Shown here: piece after piece, positions 6,760-13,572 of the stretch
How positions within the stretch are numbered: position 1 is the stretch's first letter
Layout of the letters: every line of letters starts with the position of its first letter
Source: Minisyncoccota bacterium
GTDB taxonomy: Bacteria > Patescibacteriota > Minisyncoccia > Minisyncoccales > Minisyncoccaceae
Reading direction: 5' to 3'
Assembly (NCBI GenBank): GCA_028708155.1
Contig: JAQVZN010000003.1
Coordinates: 1 to 20,253, forward strand
Length of the DNA stretch: 20,253 bases
Position numbers and translations under genes: made by a program
Notes under the pieces: generated by a model
Seen by the model: the letters and a program-made list of their open reading frames with translations, nothing else
The model's database searches: none
What the model was told of the DNA's origin: nothing

Positions 6760-7644
6760 TTAAAATAATTTTAAATTATCTCCCATTGAATCTCCTGGTA
6801 TTTTAGGAATTAAAGTCTTAAAACCAAATTCTTCAAAAGATTGAACCACTTCATGTTTTTCAAATTTTCCAAACTTACATTCATCTAAATTAAATTCAAA
6901 ATCAACATCTGTTTTAATACGAGCAAGTTCCTTGCTTAAAAAAGCCATCTCTTTTCCCAATATTAATTTTTCTTTTAAAGCTCCTTTTATTGAATCAATA
7001 TTTTCATAAACCCCTTCAATGTATGAATACTCATTAAGTAAATTAATAGCTGTTTTATCTCCGATTCCAGCAACTCCAGGAATATTGTCCGAAGAATCTC
7101 CTTTAAGAGCTTTGAAGTCTATTACCTGATCTGGATTAAAACCATATTTAGCTTTAACCTTTCCTCCATCAAAAAGATCTGCCGAATTTACTCCGTGCCC
7201 TAAAAAGAAAACTTTTGTAAAATCATCAATTAATTGAAGATTATCTAAATCTCCTGACAAAATTATTTTTTCTAAATTATCAATTTCTTTTTTAGATATT
7301 GTTCCAATTAAATCGTCTCCCTCAAAACCTTCTTTTTCAAAAACAGGAATTTGAAACTTTCTCAAAACATCTTTTACAAGTGGAATTTGATAATATAATT
7401 CGTCAGGAGCTTTTTGTCTGTTCGCCTTATAATCACAATATAAATCTTTTCTAAAATTACATTTAGAAACATCAAAACACGCCGCAATATAATCTGGCTC
7501 TAATTCTCTAATCGCTTTAAACAAAAAAGTTAAATATCCATAAACCGCATTTACCACTTCTCCTTTCTTGTTCTTAAGGGGTGGAAGAGCATGAAAAGCT
7601 CTATGAATAACCGAGTTACTATCTATAATTATTATCTTTTCCAT
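6760..7644 (-). CDS. Stand-alone 5'-3' exonuclease (PolA N-domain / flap nuclease family)
   Basis: The product resembles only the 5' nuclease domain of DNA polymerase I, which removes RNA primers and flaps. The start is set at the ATG at 7644 (MEKIIIIDSNSVIHRAFHAL), which aligns with family openings; an upstream ATG at 7671 would add MCFFCNNIN. It has the N-terminal metal Asp (IDSN), the arch region with FRKDLYCDYKANR, FEGDDLIGT and ILSGDLDNLQL acidic clusters, and the H3TH segment LKGDSSDNIPGVAGIGDKTA. At 294 residues there is no proofreading or polymerase domain, and none follows. Stand-alone forms are known in small genomes. Which polymerase fills the gaps cannot be told from this window. 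Confidence 0.92.
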   Translation of the reverse strand: MEKIIIIDSNSVIHRAFHALPPLKNKKGEVVNAVYGYLTFLFKAIRELEPDYIAACFDVSKCNFRKDLYCDYKANRQKAPDELYYQIPLVKDVLRKFQIPVFEKEGFEGDDLIGTISKKEIDNLEKIILSGDLDNLQLIDDFTKVFFLGHGVNSADLFDGGKVKAKYGFNPDQVIDFKALKGDSSDNIPGVAGIGDKTAINLLNEYSYIEGVYENIDSIKGALKEKLILGKEMAFLSKELARIKTDVDFEFNLDECKFGKFEKHEVVQSFEEFGFKTLIPKIPGDSMGDNLKLF

Positions 7645-7687
7645 GTTTATATTGTTGCAAAAAAAACACAAAAAAGAAAGTCTTAGA

Positions 7688-7879
7688 TTATTTTAAAACA
7701 GTATTAATTATTTTCTTTAATTCTTCACTATCACAATGATCAATATTTTCTATATTGCAAGGATTAAAAGCTTTATAAAGACTAGCCAAAGAATTCTCTG
7801 TTTTTAGATTAATAAAAGTAATAATTCCTAAAAGAATTAAAAAAGAAACTACTAAATTGATTAATTTAATTTGATTCAT
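7688..7879 (-). CDS. 63-residue single-pass membrane protein, unknown
   Basis: Not recognised. The ATG lies inside the end of tsaE (14-nt overlap), which suggests translational coupling. The N-terminus MNQIK is followed by a hydrophobic segment, about residues 6-23 (NLVVSFLILLGIITFINL). A polar tail of about 40 residues follows, with two cysteines (NPCNIENIDHCDSEEL). This topology fits a type II membrane protein with a small outer domain that could carry one disulfide. It is separated from the exonuclease gene by 43 nt. Short length limits certainty, but the overlap and continuous frame support a real gene. Confidence 0.65.
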   Translation of the reverse strand: MNQIKLINLVVSFLILLGIITFINLKTENSLASLYKAFNPCNIENIDHCDSEELKKIINTVLK

Positions 7880-8288
7880 ATAATATTTTTCTTTTATCTT
7901 TATCTAAATAACTAAAATAAATCCACTTAGCAAAATCTGGAATACTTTCTATAACTTTACTTCCCCATTCAATAAAAATCAAATTTTCTTTATTTAAAAT
8001 AATATCTTCAAAATCTAATCCCTTAATATTATCTACTCTGTAAAAATCTAAATGATAGAAATTCTTAAATCCTTTATAGTCTATTTCGTATTTCTTAACA
8101 ATATTAAAAGTAGGACTTTTAATTTTAATTTTTAAAACATCTTCTAGCCCTTTAGTAAAAGTAGTTTTTCCCGCACCAAGTTCACCCTCAAGAACAAAAA
8201 TTAAGGCTTTATTTTCTAAAGGATTAATATTTAAAATATCCAGTAAAATATTTTTTGTTTCTTCTTCTGACTTTGTAATAAATTCCAT
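7866..8288 (-). CDS. tsaE: tRNA threonylcarbamoyladenosine biosynthesis ATPase TsaE
   Basis: TsaE is the ATPase partner of the TsaB-TsaD complex that makes t6A37 on ANN-decoding tRNAs. The 140-residue product shows the P-loop GELGAGKTTFTKG (35-47), the SPTF switch (58-61), HLDFYRV (79-85) and IEWG (106-109), all family signatures in the expected order. Length is at the low end of the usual 140-160. It is the first gene of a nine-gene minus-strand run that ends with the hydrogenase genes. A TATAAT hexamer ends 7 nt before the ATG. Confidence 0.94.
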   Translation of the reverse strand: MEFITKSEEETKNILLDILNINPLENKALIFVLEGELGAGKTTFTKGLEDVLKIKIKSPTFNIVKKYEIDYKGFKNFYHLDFYRVDNIKGLDFEDIILNKENLIFIEWGSKVIESIPDFAKWIYFSYLDKDKRKILYESN

Positions 8289-8295
8289 TACATTT

Positions 8296-8301
8296 ATTAT
8301 A
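8296..8301 (-). promoter_or_regulatory. -10 element for the tsaE-to-hydrogenase run
   Basis: A perfect TATAAT on the minus strand ends 7 nt before the tsaE ATG, so the transcript would be leaderless. The -35 position is T-rich (CTTTTT at 17 nt spacing) and weak. It lies in the 80-nt divergent region shared with the DHH-like gene. Confidence 0.55.
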
Positions 8302-8332
8302 TCTTTTTTAGAAAATAAAAAAAGAGGAAAAA

Positions 8333-8361
8333 TTGACTTTTAAGCTAAAATAGATTATTTT
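8333..8361 (+). promoter_or_regulatory. Promoter of the DHH-like/pilB unit
   Basis: TTGACT (8333-8338), a 17-nt spacer and TATTTT (8356-8361) end 7 nt before the ATG at 8369. This is another arrangement with no room for a leader or Shine-Dalgarno sequence. Confidence 0.65.
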
Positions 8362-8368
8362 ATAGATA

Positions 8369-9310
8369 ATGATAGAAGATTTAAAAAAATCAAAAAACAT
8401 AGGAATTATTATTGCAAATAATGAAGATATAGACTTTGCTATAGTCAATCTTGCGTTTATCTTAATTGCTCAAAAGTTAAATAAAAATATCTATTATAGA
8501 ATAAATAATAATCTTCCTTTCTTTCCTATTTGCGAAGATGCTCCTCAGATTATTTTAAATGTTAAAAAACAAATTTCTGACATTTATTATGAAAAATCAA
8601 ATGAAGGCATTAAACTATTTTTAACTCCCAAAGAAAATGATATTTCTTTAGAAGATTTTAATTGTAAGCTTATAAATGCAAAAGAAAAAAAATCCTTAGA
8701 TTTAGTTATTGCCGTTGGTTTTAAAAGCTTAAAAGATCTTGAAAGAAGCGTTCAAGAAGATTTTACAGAAATAAGTAAAGCTCACATTATTAATATTGAC
8801 AACAATCACTTGAATAAAGTTTATGGCAATGTTAATTTAATTGAAAATGGAACTTCTCTTGCAAAAATACTTTTTAAAAATCTAGAGGAAGAACTCTTTG
8901 ATGAAAATATTGCTTCCCTTCTTCTTGCTCAAATTAAAGAAGAAGATTTTAAAGTTGTAAAAAAACTAACCGAACAAGGAGCTAAGATAGATACAAAAAA
9001 CAAGATTTTAAATCTTATCTCTATCCTAAATAAAATAGAACTACAAGAAAATATTTATTTAGCAGAAATAGAAGAATTAAATGAAGTTGATATTCCTTTT
9101 ATTCTAAGCACTATAAAGGATTGTCTTTTTATCAAAAACTTTATCTTAATATTTAACAAAAATAATTGTGTTTTCTATTTAGAAGATAAAAAAGCTCTAG
9201 AAAAAATAAAAGAAAATTTCAACGCGCAAATTAAAAATATCGGAGGGATATTTTTAAAAGAAAATCTAGATAAAGAAGAAGTACTAAATATTTTAAAACA
9301 AAATGGCTGA
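8369..9310 (+). CDS. Degenerate DHH/NrnA-like protein, probably catalytically inactive
   Basis: The 313-residue product looks like a DHH-superfamily phosphoesterase (NrnA/RecJ type) that has lost its metal ligands. The region IIIANNEDIDFAIVNLA (13-29) sits where NrnA has HxNPDGDAxGS. LDLVIAVGF (110-118) sits where the family has a VDxS-type aspartate. IINIDNNHLNKVYGNVNLI (140-158) matches INIDHHxSNxxFGxxNxV, with DHH changed to DNN (144-146). A C-terminal NAQIKNIGGIF resembles the GGGGH region without its histidine. The fold match is an inference from motif order. Its last 8 nt overlap the start of the pilB gene, so the two are very likely made together. A non-enzymatic, scaffolding or nucleotide-binding role in pilus assembly is possible but untested. 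Confidence 0.7.
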   Translation: MIEDLKKSKNIGIIIANNEDIDFAIVNLAFILIAQKLNKNIYYRINNNLPFFPICEDAPQIILNVKKQISDIYYEKSNEGIKLFLTPKENDISLEDFNCKLINAKEKKSLDLVIAVGFKSLKDLERSVQEDFTEISKAHIINIDNNHLNKVYGNVNLIENGTSLAKILFKNLEEELFDENIASLLLAQIKEEDFKVVKKLTEQGAKIDTKNKILNLISILNKIELQENIYLAEIEELNEVDIPFILSTIKDCLFIKNFILIFNKNNCVFYLEDKKALEKIKENFNAQIKNIGGIFLKENLDKEEVLNILKQNG

Positions 9311-10574
9311 AATCGTTGGAGAAATAACCATCTCAAATGAGGAAAATACATTCCTTAGAGAAAATATTACCCACTTAAAAAATTTAAGTGATCTTTTTTT
9401 AGAAAACGTTGATCAAGATATAACTTATTTAATTAAAATATTAATAGTCGGAGTAATTATTCTAAAAGGTTCAGATATTCATCTTGAAAGAGAAGAAGAT
9501 AAAACGGTAATTAGAACTAGAATAGACGGAATGCTTACAACAATCTCTGAAATAGATAATGAAAGGTACTCAAAAATACTTTCTAGAATTAAATTATTAA
9601 GTCGTCTTAAATTAAACATTGAAAAAGAAGCTCAAGATGGAAGATTCTCCGTTAAGTTTGAAGATAATGAAATTGAAATGAGAGTTTCAAGCCTCCCTTC
9701 TGAATACGGAGAAGCTATTGTAATGAGAATTTTAAACCCCCAAAGTTTAATAAGTTTAGAAGAGTTAGGACTAAGGCCTGATTTAGAAAAACTTTTTAAT
9801 CATGAAATTGAAAAACCAAACGGAATGATCGTTGTAACCGGTCCTACAGGATCTGGTAAAACAACTACTCTTTATGCTTTCTTAAAGAAAATTAGTAAAC
9901 CTGAAAACAAAGTTATTACTATTGAAGACCCTATCGAATACCATTTAGAAGGAATTACTCAGACTCAAGTAGACGAAGAAAAAGGTTATGATTTTGCTTC
10001 TGGGCTTAGATCAATTGTTAGACAAGATCCTGATACAATTCTTGTTGGTGAAATTAGAGATAAGGAAACCGCTCAAATTGCAATTCAAGCAGCCTTAACA
10101 GGACATCTTGTATTATCTACATTGCATACAAACGACGCTATTCAATCTATCGCAAGGTTTGAATCTTTAGGTGAAATTTCAGCGAATATTGTTCCTGCAA
10201 TCAACATTATTATTGCTCAAAGACTGGTAAGAAAACTTTGTCCAAAATGCAGAAGCTTAAGAAATATTACCGAAGAAGAATTTAATCTTTTCAAGAAAGA
10301 ATTACCATTTTTAAACGTAGAAAAACTTACCAAATTGCCTGAAGCTAAAGGATGTGATTATTGTAATAACACTGGATATAAAGGAAGAGTAGGTATTTTT
10401 GAAGCTCTTGTTTTAGACGAAGAGATAAAAAACTTTATCTTGTCATCTCCTTCATATGTAGGGCTAAAAGAAAAAGCCATTAAAAAAGGAATGACTTCAA
10501 TTAAGCAAGATGGACTTCTTAAAGTATTAAAAAAAGAAACAACCTTAGAGGAAGTTAAAAGAGTTGCCGGATAA
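9303..10574 (+). CDS. pilB: Type IV pilus / type II secretion assembly ATPase PilB (GspE family)
   Basis: PilB hexamers at the inner membrane face power pilus extension. The 423-residue product has the N2-like domain with SDIHLE (57-62) and RIDGML, then the ATPase core: Walker A GPTGSGKTTT (180-189), the Asp box TIEDPIEY (206-213), Walker B DTILVGEIRD (244-253) and the His box TGHLVLSTLHTND. A tetracysteine zinc site (C313, C316, C351, C354) is typical of extension ATPases and separates it from PilT. The N-terminal MshEN/N1 domain seen in PilB of about 560 residues is missing, as in shorter GspE forms. It overlaps the DHH-like gene by 8 nt and is followed by the structured RNA candidate. No other pilus genes lie in this window. 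Confidence 0.93.
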   Translation: MAEIVGEITISNEENTFLRENITHLKNLSDLFLENVDQDITYLIKILIVGVIILKGSDIHLEREEDKTVIRTRIDGMLTTISEIDNERYSKILSRIKLLSRLKLNIEKEAQDGRFSVKFEDNEIEMRVSSLPSEYGEAIVMRILNPQSLISLEELGLRPDLEKLFNHEIEKPNGMIVVTGPTGSGKTTTLYAFLKKISKPENKVITIEDPIEYHLEGITQTQVDEEKGYDFASGLRSIVRQDPDTILVGEIRDKETAQIAIQAALTGHLVLSTLHTNDAIQSIARFESLGEISANIVPAINIIIAQRLVRKLCPKCRSLRNITEEEFNLFKKELPFLNVEKLTKLPEAKGCDYCNNTGYKGRVGIFEALVLDEEIKNFILSSPSYVGLKEKAIKKGMTSIKQDGLLKVLKKETTLEEVKRVAG

Positions 10575-10579
10575 AAAAA

Positions 10580-10718
10580 GAACTATTACTAAGGAGGGGG
10601 TGACTTCTAGCGTACTGGCCGAAAGTTTAAGAACACTCCCGAGGAATAGTCTAGCGTTAACCAGAGTACCCATTACTAAAGAATGTCCCCACAATTACCC
10701 CCACCTCAACAATAGTTC
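10580..10718 (+). ncRNA. Unassigned structured RNA candidate between pilB and ruvB
   Basis: The 171-nt gap between pilB and ruvB contains a clearly folded element. GAACTATT (10580-10587) pairs perfectly with AATAGTTC (10711-10718). After a 4x4 internal loop, AGGAGGGGGT (10592-10601) pairs with ACCCCCACCT (10697-10706) with one A-A mismatch. Inside, GTACT...GG (10612-10618) pairs with CC...AGTAC (10661-10669) around a 2-nt bulge. CATT/AATG (10671-10674 with 10682-10685) closes a 7-nt loop, suggesting a branched core. The inner 115 nt hold 56 G+C (49 percent) against strongly AT-rich flanks, the usual sign of a structured RNA in such genomes. TCTAGCGT occurs twice (10606 and 10650). No long frame fits. 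It does not match 5S, SRP, RNase P, tmRNA or a riboswitch I know. Strand is assumed from the flanking genes. Confidence 0.7.
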
Positions 10719-10732
10719 GAATCTAAAATTAA

Positions 10733-10738
10733 TATAAC
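10733..10738 (+). promoter_or_regulatory. -10 element for ruvB
   Basis: TATAAC ends 7 nt before the ruvB ATG, the same spacing as at other unit-leading genes here. The -35 region overlaps the closing helix of the RNA candidate and shows no good hexamer. If active, ruvB is made leaderless and independently of the RNA. Confidence 0.45.
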
Positions 10739-10745
10739 ATAGTTT

Positions 10746-11750
10746 ATGAAAACTGTCAAGCCTATTTTAAAATCTGATGAAATTCTTGATTCAGAATTAA
10801 GACCAAATTCTTGGAAATCCTATATAGGACAAGAGAAAATTAAAGATAATTTAAAGATTATCTTATCTGCTGCTAAGAAAAGAAATGAAATTCCTGACCA
10901 CCTTTTATTTTACGGACCACCTGGACTCGGAAAAACTACTTTAGCTAATTTAATTGCTAACGAAACTCAAAGTAGAATTAAAATGATTGCTGGTCCAGTT
11001 GTTGAAAAATCAGGAGATATTGTGGCTATTTTAACTAACCTTAAAGAAGGTGATATTCTTTTCATAGATGAAATTCATAGAATTAATCACATGATAGAAG
11101 AATATCTTTATTCAGCTATGGAAGACTTTAAACTAAATTTAATTTTAGGAAAAGGTCCAATGGCTAAAACAATTGATCTTAAATTGCCAAGATTTACTTT
11201 AATTGGTGCAACAACAAGGATTGATCTTTTAACTTCTCCTCTTCGCGGAAGATTTGGAGCTACTTTTCAATTAAATTTTTATTCAGAAAAAGAAATTCAA
11301 AAAATAATTGAAAGATCTTCTTCAATTCTAAAAACTAAAATTGAAAACGAAGCTATTTTTGAAATAGCAAGAAGGTCTCGTTTTACTCCCAGAATAGCCA
11401 ACAATCTTTTAAAAAGAATGCGTGATTTTGCTGAAGTAAAAGGTAATGGCACGATAACTTATGACATTACAAAAGCTTCACTTGATTTTCTAGAAATCGA
11501 TGAACTCGGTCTAGAAAAAGAAGACAGAAAGATTATATCAACTATTATAAATAAATTCAATGGGGGTCCAGTTGGTATACAGGCATTAGCGGCTTCTACT
11601 AACGAAGAAGAAAGAGCTATTTTAGATATCTATGAACCTTACCTAATGCAACTTGGACTTATTCAAAGAACTCCCAAAGGAAGAATCGTAACAGAAAAAG
11701 CTTATAAGCATTTAAAAATATGTCCTTTCGGTCAATCAGAAATGTTGTAA
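10746..11750 (+). CDS. ruvB: Holliday junction branch migration ATPase RuvB
   Basis: RuvB is the AAA+ hexameric motor that drives branch migration with RuvA. The 334-residue product has the family N-terminus LRPNSWKSYIGQ, Walker A GPPGLGKT (57-64), Walker B LFIDEIHR (105-112), sensor 1 GATTR (154-158) and the arginine-finger region SPLRGRFG. The C-terminal winged helix has GGPVG and EPYLMQLGLIQRTPKGR. Length is normal for the family. Its 3' end overlaps the next gene by 31 nt in another frame. Unlike in many bacteria it is not next to ruvA. Confidence 0.96.
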   Translation: MKTVKPILKSDEILDSELRPNSWKSYIGQEKIKDNLKIILSAAKKRNEIPDHLLFYGPPGLGKTTLANLIANETQSRIKMIAGPVVEKSGDIVAILTNLKEGDILFIDEIHRINHMIEEYLYSAMEDFKLNLILGKGPMAKTIDLKLPRFTLIGATTRIDLLTSPLRGRFGATFQLNFYSEKEIQKIIERSSSILKTKIENEAIFEIARRSRFTPRIANNLLKRMRDFAEVKGNGTITYDITKASLDFLEIDELGLEKEDRKIISTIINKFNGGPVGIQALAASTNEEERAILDIYEPYLMQLGLIQRTPKGRIVTEKAYKHLKICPFGQSEML

Positions 11751-12340
11751 TCTTTTTTCTTTTTTTAGCAAATTTTGTTTTTGCTAAAGAAATCATTATT
11801 AACGAGATTGCTTGGATGGGTACTGAAAATAATAGTAATGACGAATGGATTGAACTATACAATAATACTAATCAAGAAATTAATCTTGATAACTATAAAT
11901 TAATTATTGGCACTAAAGAGATAAGCCTTGAGGGAAAAATAAACGCAAACGATTTCTATCTCTTAGAAAGAACAGACGACAGCACTCTTCCAAACATTAA
12001 GGCAGATTTAATTTATACAGGATCTCTTAAAAATACAGGGGTAAAAATTCAATTAAAAAAGAACAATGACATTATTGATGAAGCCGATTTTGAAAATGGT
12101 TGGAATTTTGGGAACAACGAAACAAAACAAACCGCAGAAAGAATTGAAGAAAATTGGCAGACTAGTTTAGACAAAGGAGGATCTCCTAAAAAAGAAAATA
12201 TTAAGACAGTTCTTCCCTCTTTAGATGAAAATTCTTCAATAGAAATAGAAAAAGAAAATAAATTACCTATAAATATAATCGCTTTGTTGTCTTTAACTGG
12301 TGGAATTTTAGCAATTTTTACGAGAAGACAATTATCTTGA
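11720..12340 (+). CDS. Secreted lamin-tail-domain (LTD) protein with C-terminal membrane anchor
   Basis: The 206-residue product begins with a clear signal peptide: SFRSIRN, then hydrophobic VVIFFLFLANFVFA, with likely cleavage before KEI. An LTD-type beta-sandwich follows (about 24-150), recognised by IIINEIAWMG, NDEWIELYN and NLDNYKL and ended by the GGSPKKEN block often seen at the end of such domains. A C-terminal hydrophobic helix (about 182-200) and the basic FTRRQLS should hold it in the membrane with the LTD outside. Bacterial LTD proteins are often surface proteins, and the role here is unknown. The ATG lies 31 nt inside ruvB; there is no later ATG before the domain, so this long overlap seems real. 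Confidence 0.85.
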   Translation: MSFRSIRNVVIFFLFLANFVFAKEIIINEIAWMGTENNSNDEWIELYNNTNQEINLDNYKLIIGTKEISLEGKINANDFYLLERTDDSTLPNIKADLIYTGSLKNTGVKIQLKKNNDIIDEADFENGWNFGNNETKQTAERIEENWQTSLDKGGSPKKENIKTVLPSLDENSSIEIEKENKLPINIIALLSLTGGILAIFTRRQLS

Positions 12341-12359
12341 CTTTTTTAATATTTTGTCC

Positions 12360-12388
12360 TTGAATTATAATTATAAATGTAATAAAAT
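12360..12388 (+). promoter_or_regulatory. Promoter of the yebC-ruvC-PBP unit
   Basis: TTGAAT (12360-12365), a 17-nt spacer and TAAAAT (12383-12388) end 6 nt before the yebC ATG. A TATAAT (12366-12371) inside the spacer is an alternative -10, giving a leader of about 17 nt, but its -35 would be poor. Confidence 0.5.
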
Positions 12389-12394
12389 AAAAAT

Positions 12395-13108
12395 ATGAGT
12401 GGACATTCACATTGGAGTACAATCAAATTTAAAAAAGGAATTGAAGACGCGAAAAGAAGTAAAGTGTTTTCTAAATTTGCAAAAGAAATTACAGTCGCTG
12501 CAAGAGATGGTGGTGGTGATTTGAATTTTAACCCAAGATTAAGAATGGTTGTCGAGAAAGCAAAACAAGAAAATATGCCTTCCGATAATATTGAAAAAGC
12601 GATTAAAAAAGGAACTGGAGAACTTAAAGGAGAAGTGCTTGAAGAATTTTTATTTGAAGCTTACGGTATTGATGGAGTTGCTATTTTAATAGAAGGAATT
12701 ACAGATAACATAAATAGAACTGTAAACGAATTAAAACAAACTATCGCTCAAAATGGAGGCAAAATGGTAGAAGCTGGCGCTATTAGATGGATGTTTGATA
12801 AAAAAGGAGTTATTGACGTTAAACAAGGAGAAAAAGATGATGAAGAAACAGAACTTGATTTAATTAGTGCTGGAGCTGAAGACATCTCAAAAGAAGAAGA
12901 TCTTTTTATTGTAGAAACTAAAGTAGAAAATCTTGATAGTACTAGAAAGAATCTTGAAAGCATGGGTTATAAAATTGAAAGTTCTACTTTGTCTTGGATT
13001 CCAAAAGAAAGAGTTACTGCAAATCAAGAAAAAAATTACAAACTTTTTGAAGCTCTTGATGATTCAGATGATGTTAGAGAATTTTATTATAATTTAAATG
13101 AAGAATGA
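12395..13108 (+). CDS. yebC: YebC/PmpR family protein (TACO1-like)
   Basis: Members of this family act on gene expression; recent work on the family ties some to relief of ribosome stalling, and older work calls them transcription regulators. The 237-residue product starts with the hallmark MSGHSHWSTIKFKKG, followed by RSKVFSKFAKEI, ARDGGGD and LNFNPRLRMVVEKAK. It shows the later NRTVNELKQTIAQNGGK block and continues through the acidic C-terminal domains. Length is typical (235-250). It overlaps ruvC by 4 nt (ATGA), the pairing found in many bacteria. Confidence 0.95.
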   Translation: MSGHSHWSTIKFKKGIEDAKRSKVFSKFAKEITVAARDGGGDLNFNPRLRMVVEKAKQENMPSDNIEKAIKKGTGELKGEVLEEFLFEAYGIDGVAILIEGITDNINRTVNELKQTIAQNGGKMVEAGAIRWMFDKKGVIDVKQGEKDDEETELDLISAGAEDISKEEDLFIVETKVENLDSTRKNLESMGYKIESSTLSWIPKERVTANQEKNYKLFEALDDSDDVREFYYNLNEE

Positions 13109-13572
13109 GAATATTAGGGCTTGACCCAGGAACAGCAATAACCGGTTTTGGAATAATAGAAACAGCTCAAGATAATTTGAGTTGTTTGCATTATGGAGCA
13201 ATAAAAACAGAAGCTTGCACAAAAGACGAGGCTCGACTAATGATTATTTATTCAGAACTAGAAAGTTTGCTTAAAGAGTACAAGCCAGATGCTGTTGCTA
13301 TAGAAAAAATATTCTTTTTTAAAAATCCTAAAACCGTTATTCCTGTAAGTCAAGCTAGAGGCATTTTACTCTTAGCTGTAGCTAAACAAAATATCCCTAT
13401 TTTTGAATTCACCCCTCTTCAAGTTAAAATGGCTGTAACTGGATATGGGAGAGCTCAAAAAAAACAAGTTCAAGAAATGGTAAAAAATTTACTTACTCTT
13501 GATAAGATTCCTAAACCAGACGATGCTGCTGATGCACTTGCAATAGCAATATCTTATTCTTATTTATTATGA
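13105..13572 (+). CDS. ruvC: Holliday junction resolvase RuvC
   Basis: RuvC is the dimeric endonuclease that cuts Holliday junctions symmetrically. The 155-residue product carries the four acidic active-site residues in order: D7 in LGLDPGT, E67 in VAIEKIFF, and D140 and D143 in PDDAADALAIA, at the same spacing as the E. coli enzyme (7, 66, 138, 141). The TGYGRAQKKQVQ block is also conserved. It overlaps yebC and the PBP gene by 4 nt on each side, so the three form one translationally coupled unit. Confidence 0.96.
   Translation: MRILGLDPGTAITGFGIIETAQDNLSCLHYGAIKTEACTKDEARLMIIYSELESLLKEYKPDAVAIEKIFFFKNPKTVIPVSQARGILLLAVAKQNIPIFEFTPLQVKMAVTGYGRAQKKQVQEMVKNLLTLDKIPKPDDAADALAIAISYSYLL

Noticed and set aside
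10592..10706. 5S rRNA for the structured RNA
   Set aside because: The 115-nt length and short strings look similar. However, the helix II partner lies about a dozen bases too far downstream, the second arm is too short, and the GAGAGUAGG block is missing.
10592..10706. SRP RNA, RNase P RNA or tmRNA
   Set aside because: The SRP GGAAG/AGCAG apical motif, the RNase P CR-V region and the tmRNA tag frame and tRNA-like end are absent.
10711..10721. tRNA T-arm (GTTCGAATC) at the end of the RNA region
   Set aside because: The flanking bases make only three pairs, and no anticodon arm or acceptor stem can be drawn around it; the bases pair better with 10580-10587.
12748..12963. 71-residue minus-strand frame inside yebC
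   Set aside because: It is Ser/Pro-rich, antisense to a conserved gene with normal codon pattern, and has no plausible start region.
844..13108. UGA recoded as glycine (genetic code 25)
   Set aside because: Several conserved genes end at TGA at the expected family length (ruvA, holA, yebC), so TGA is a stop here.
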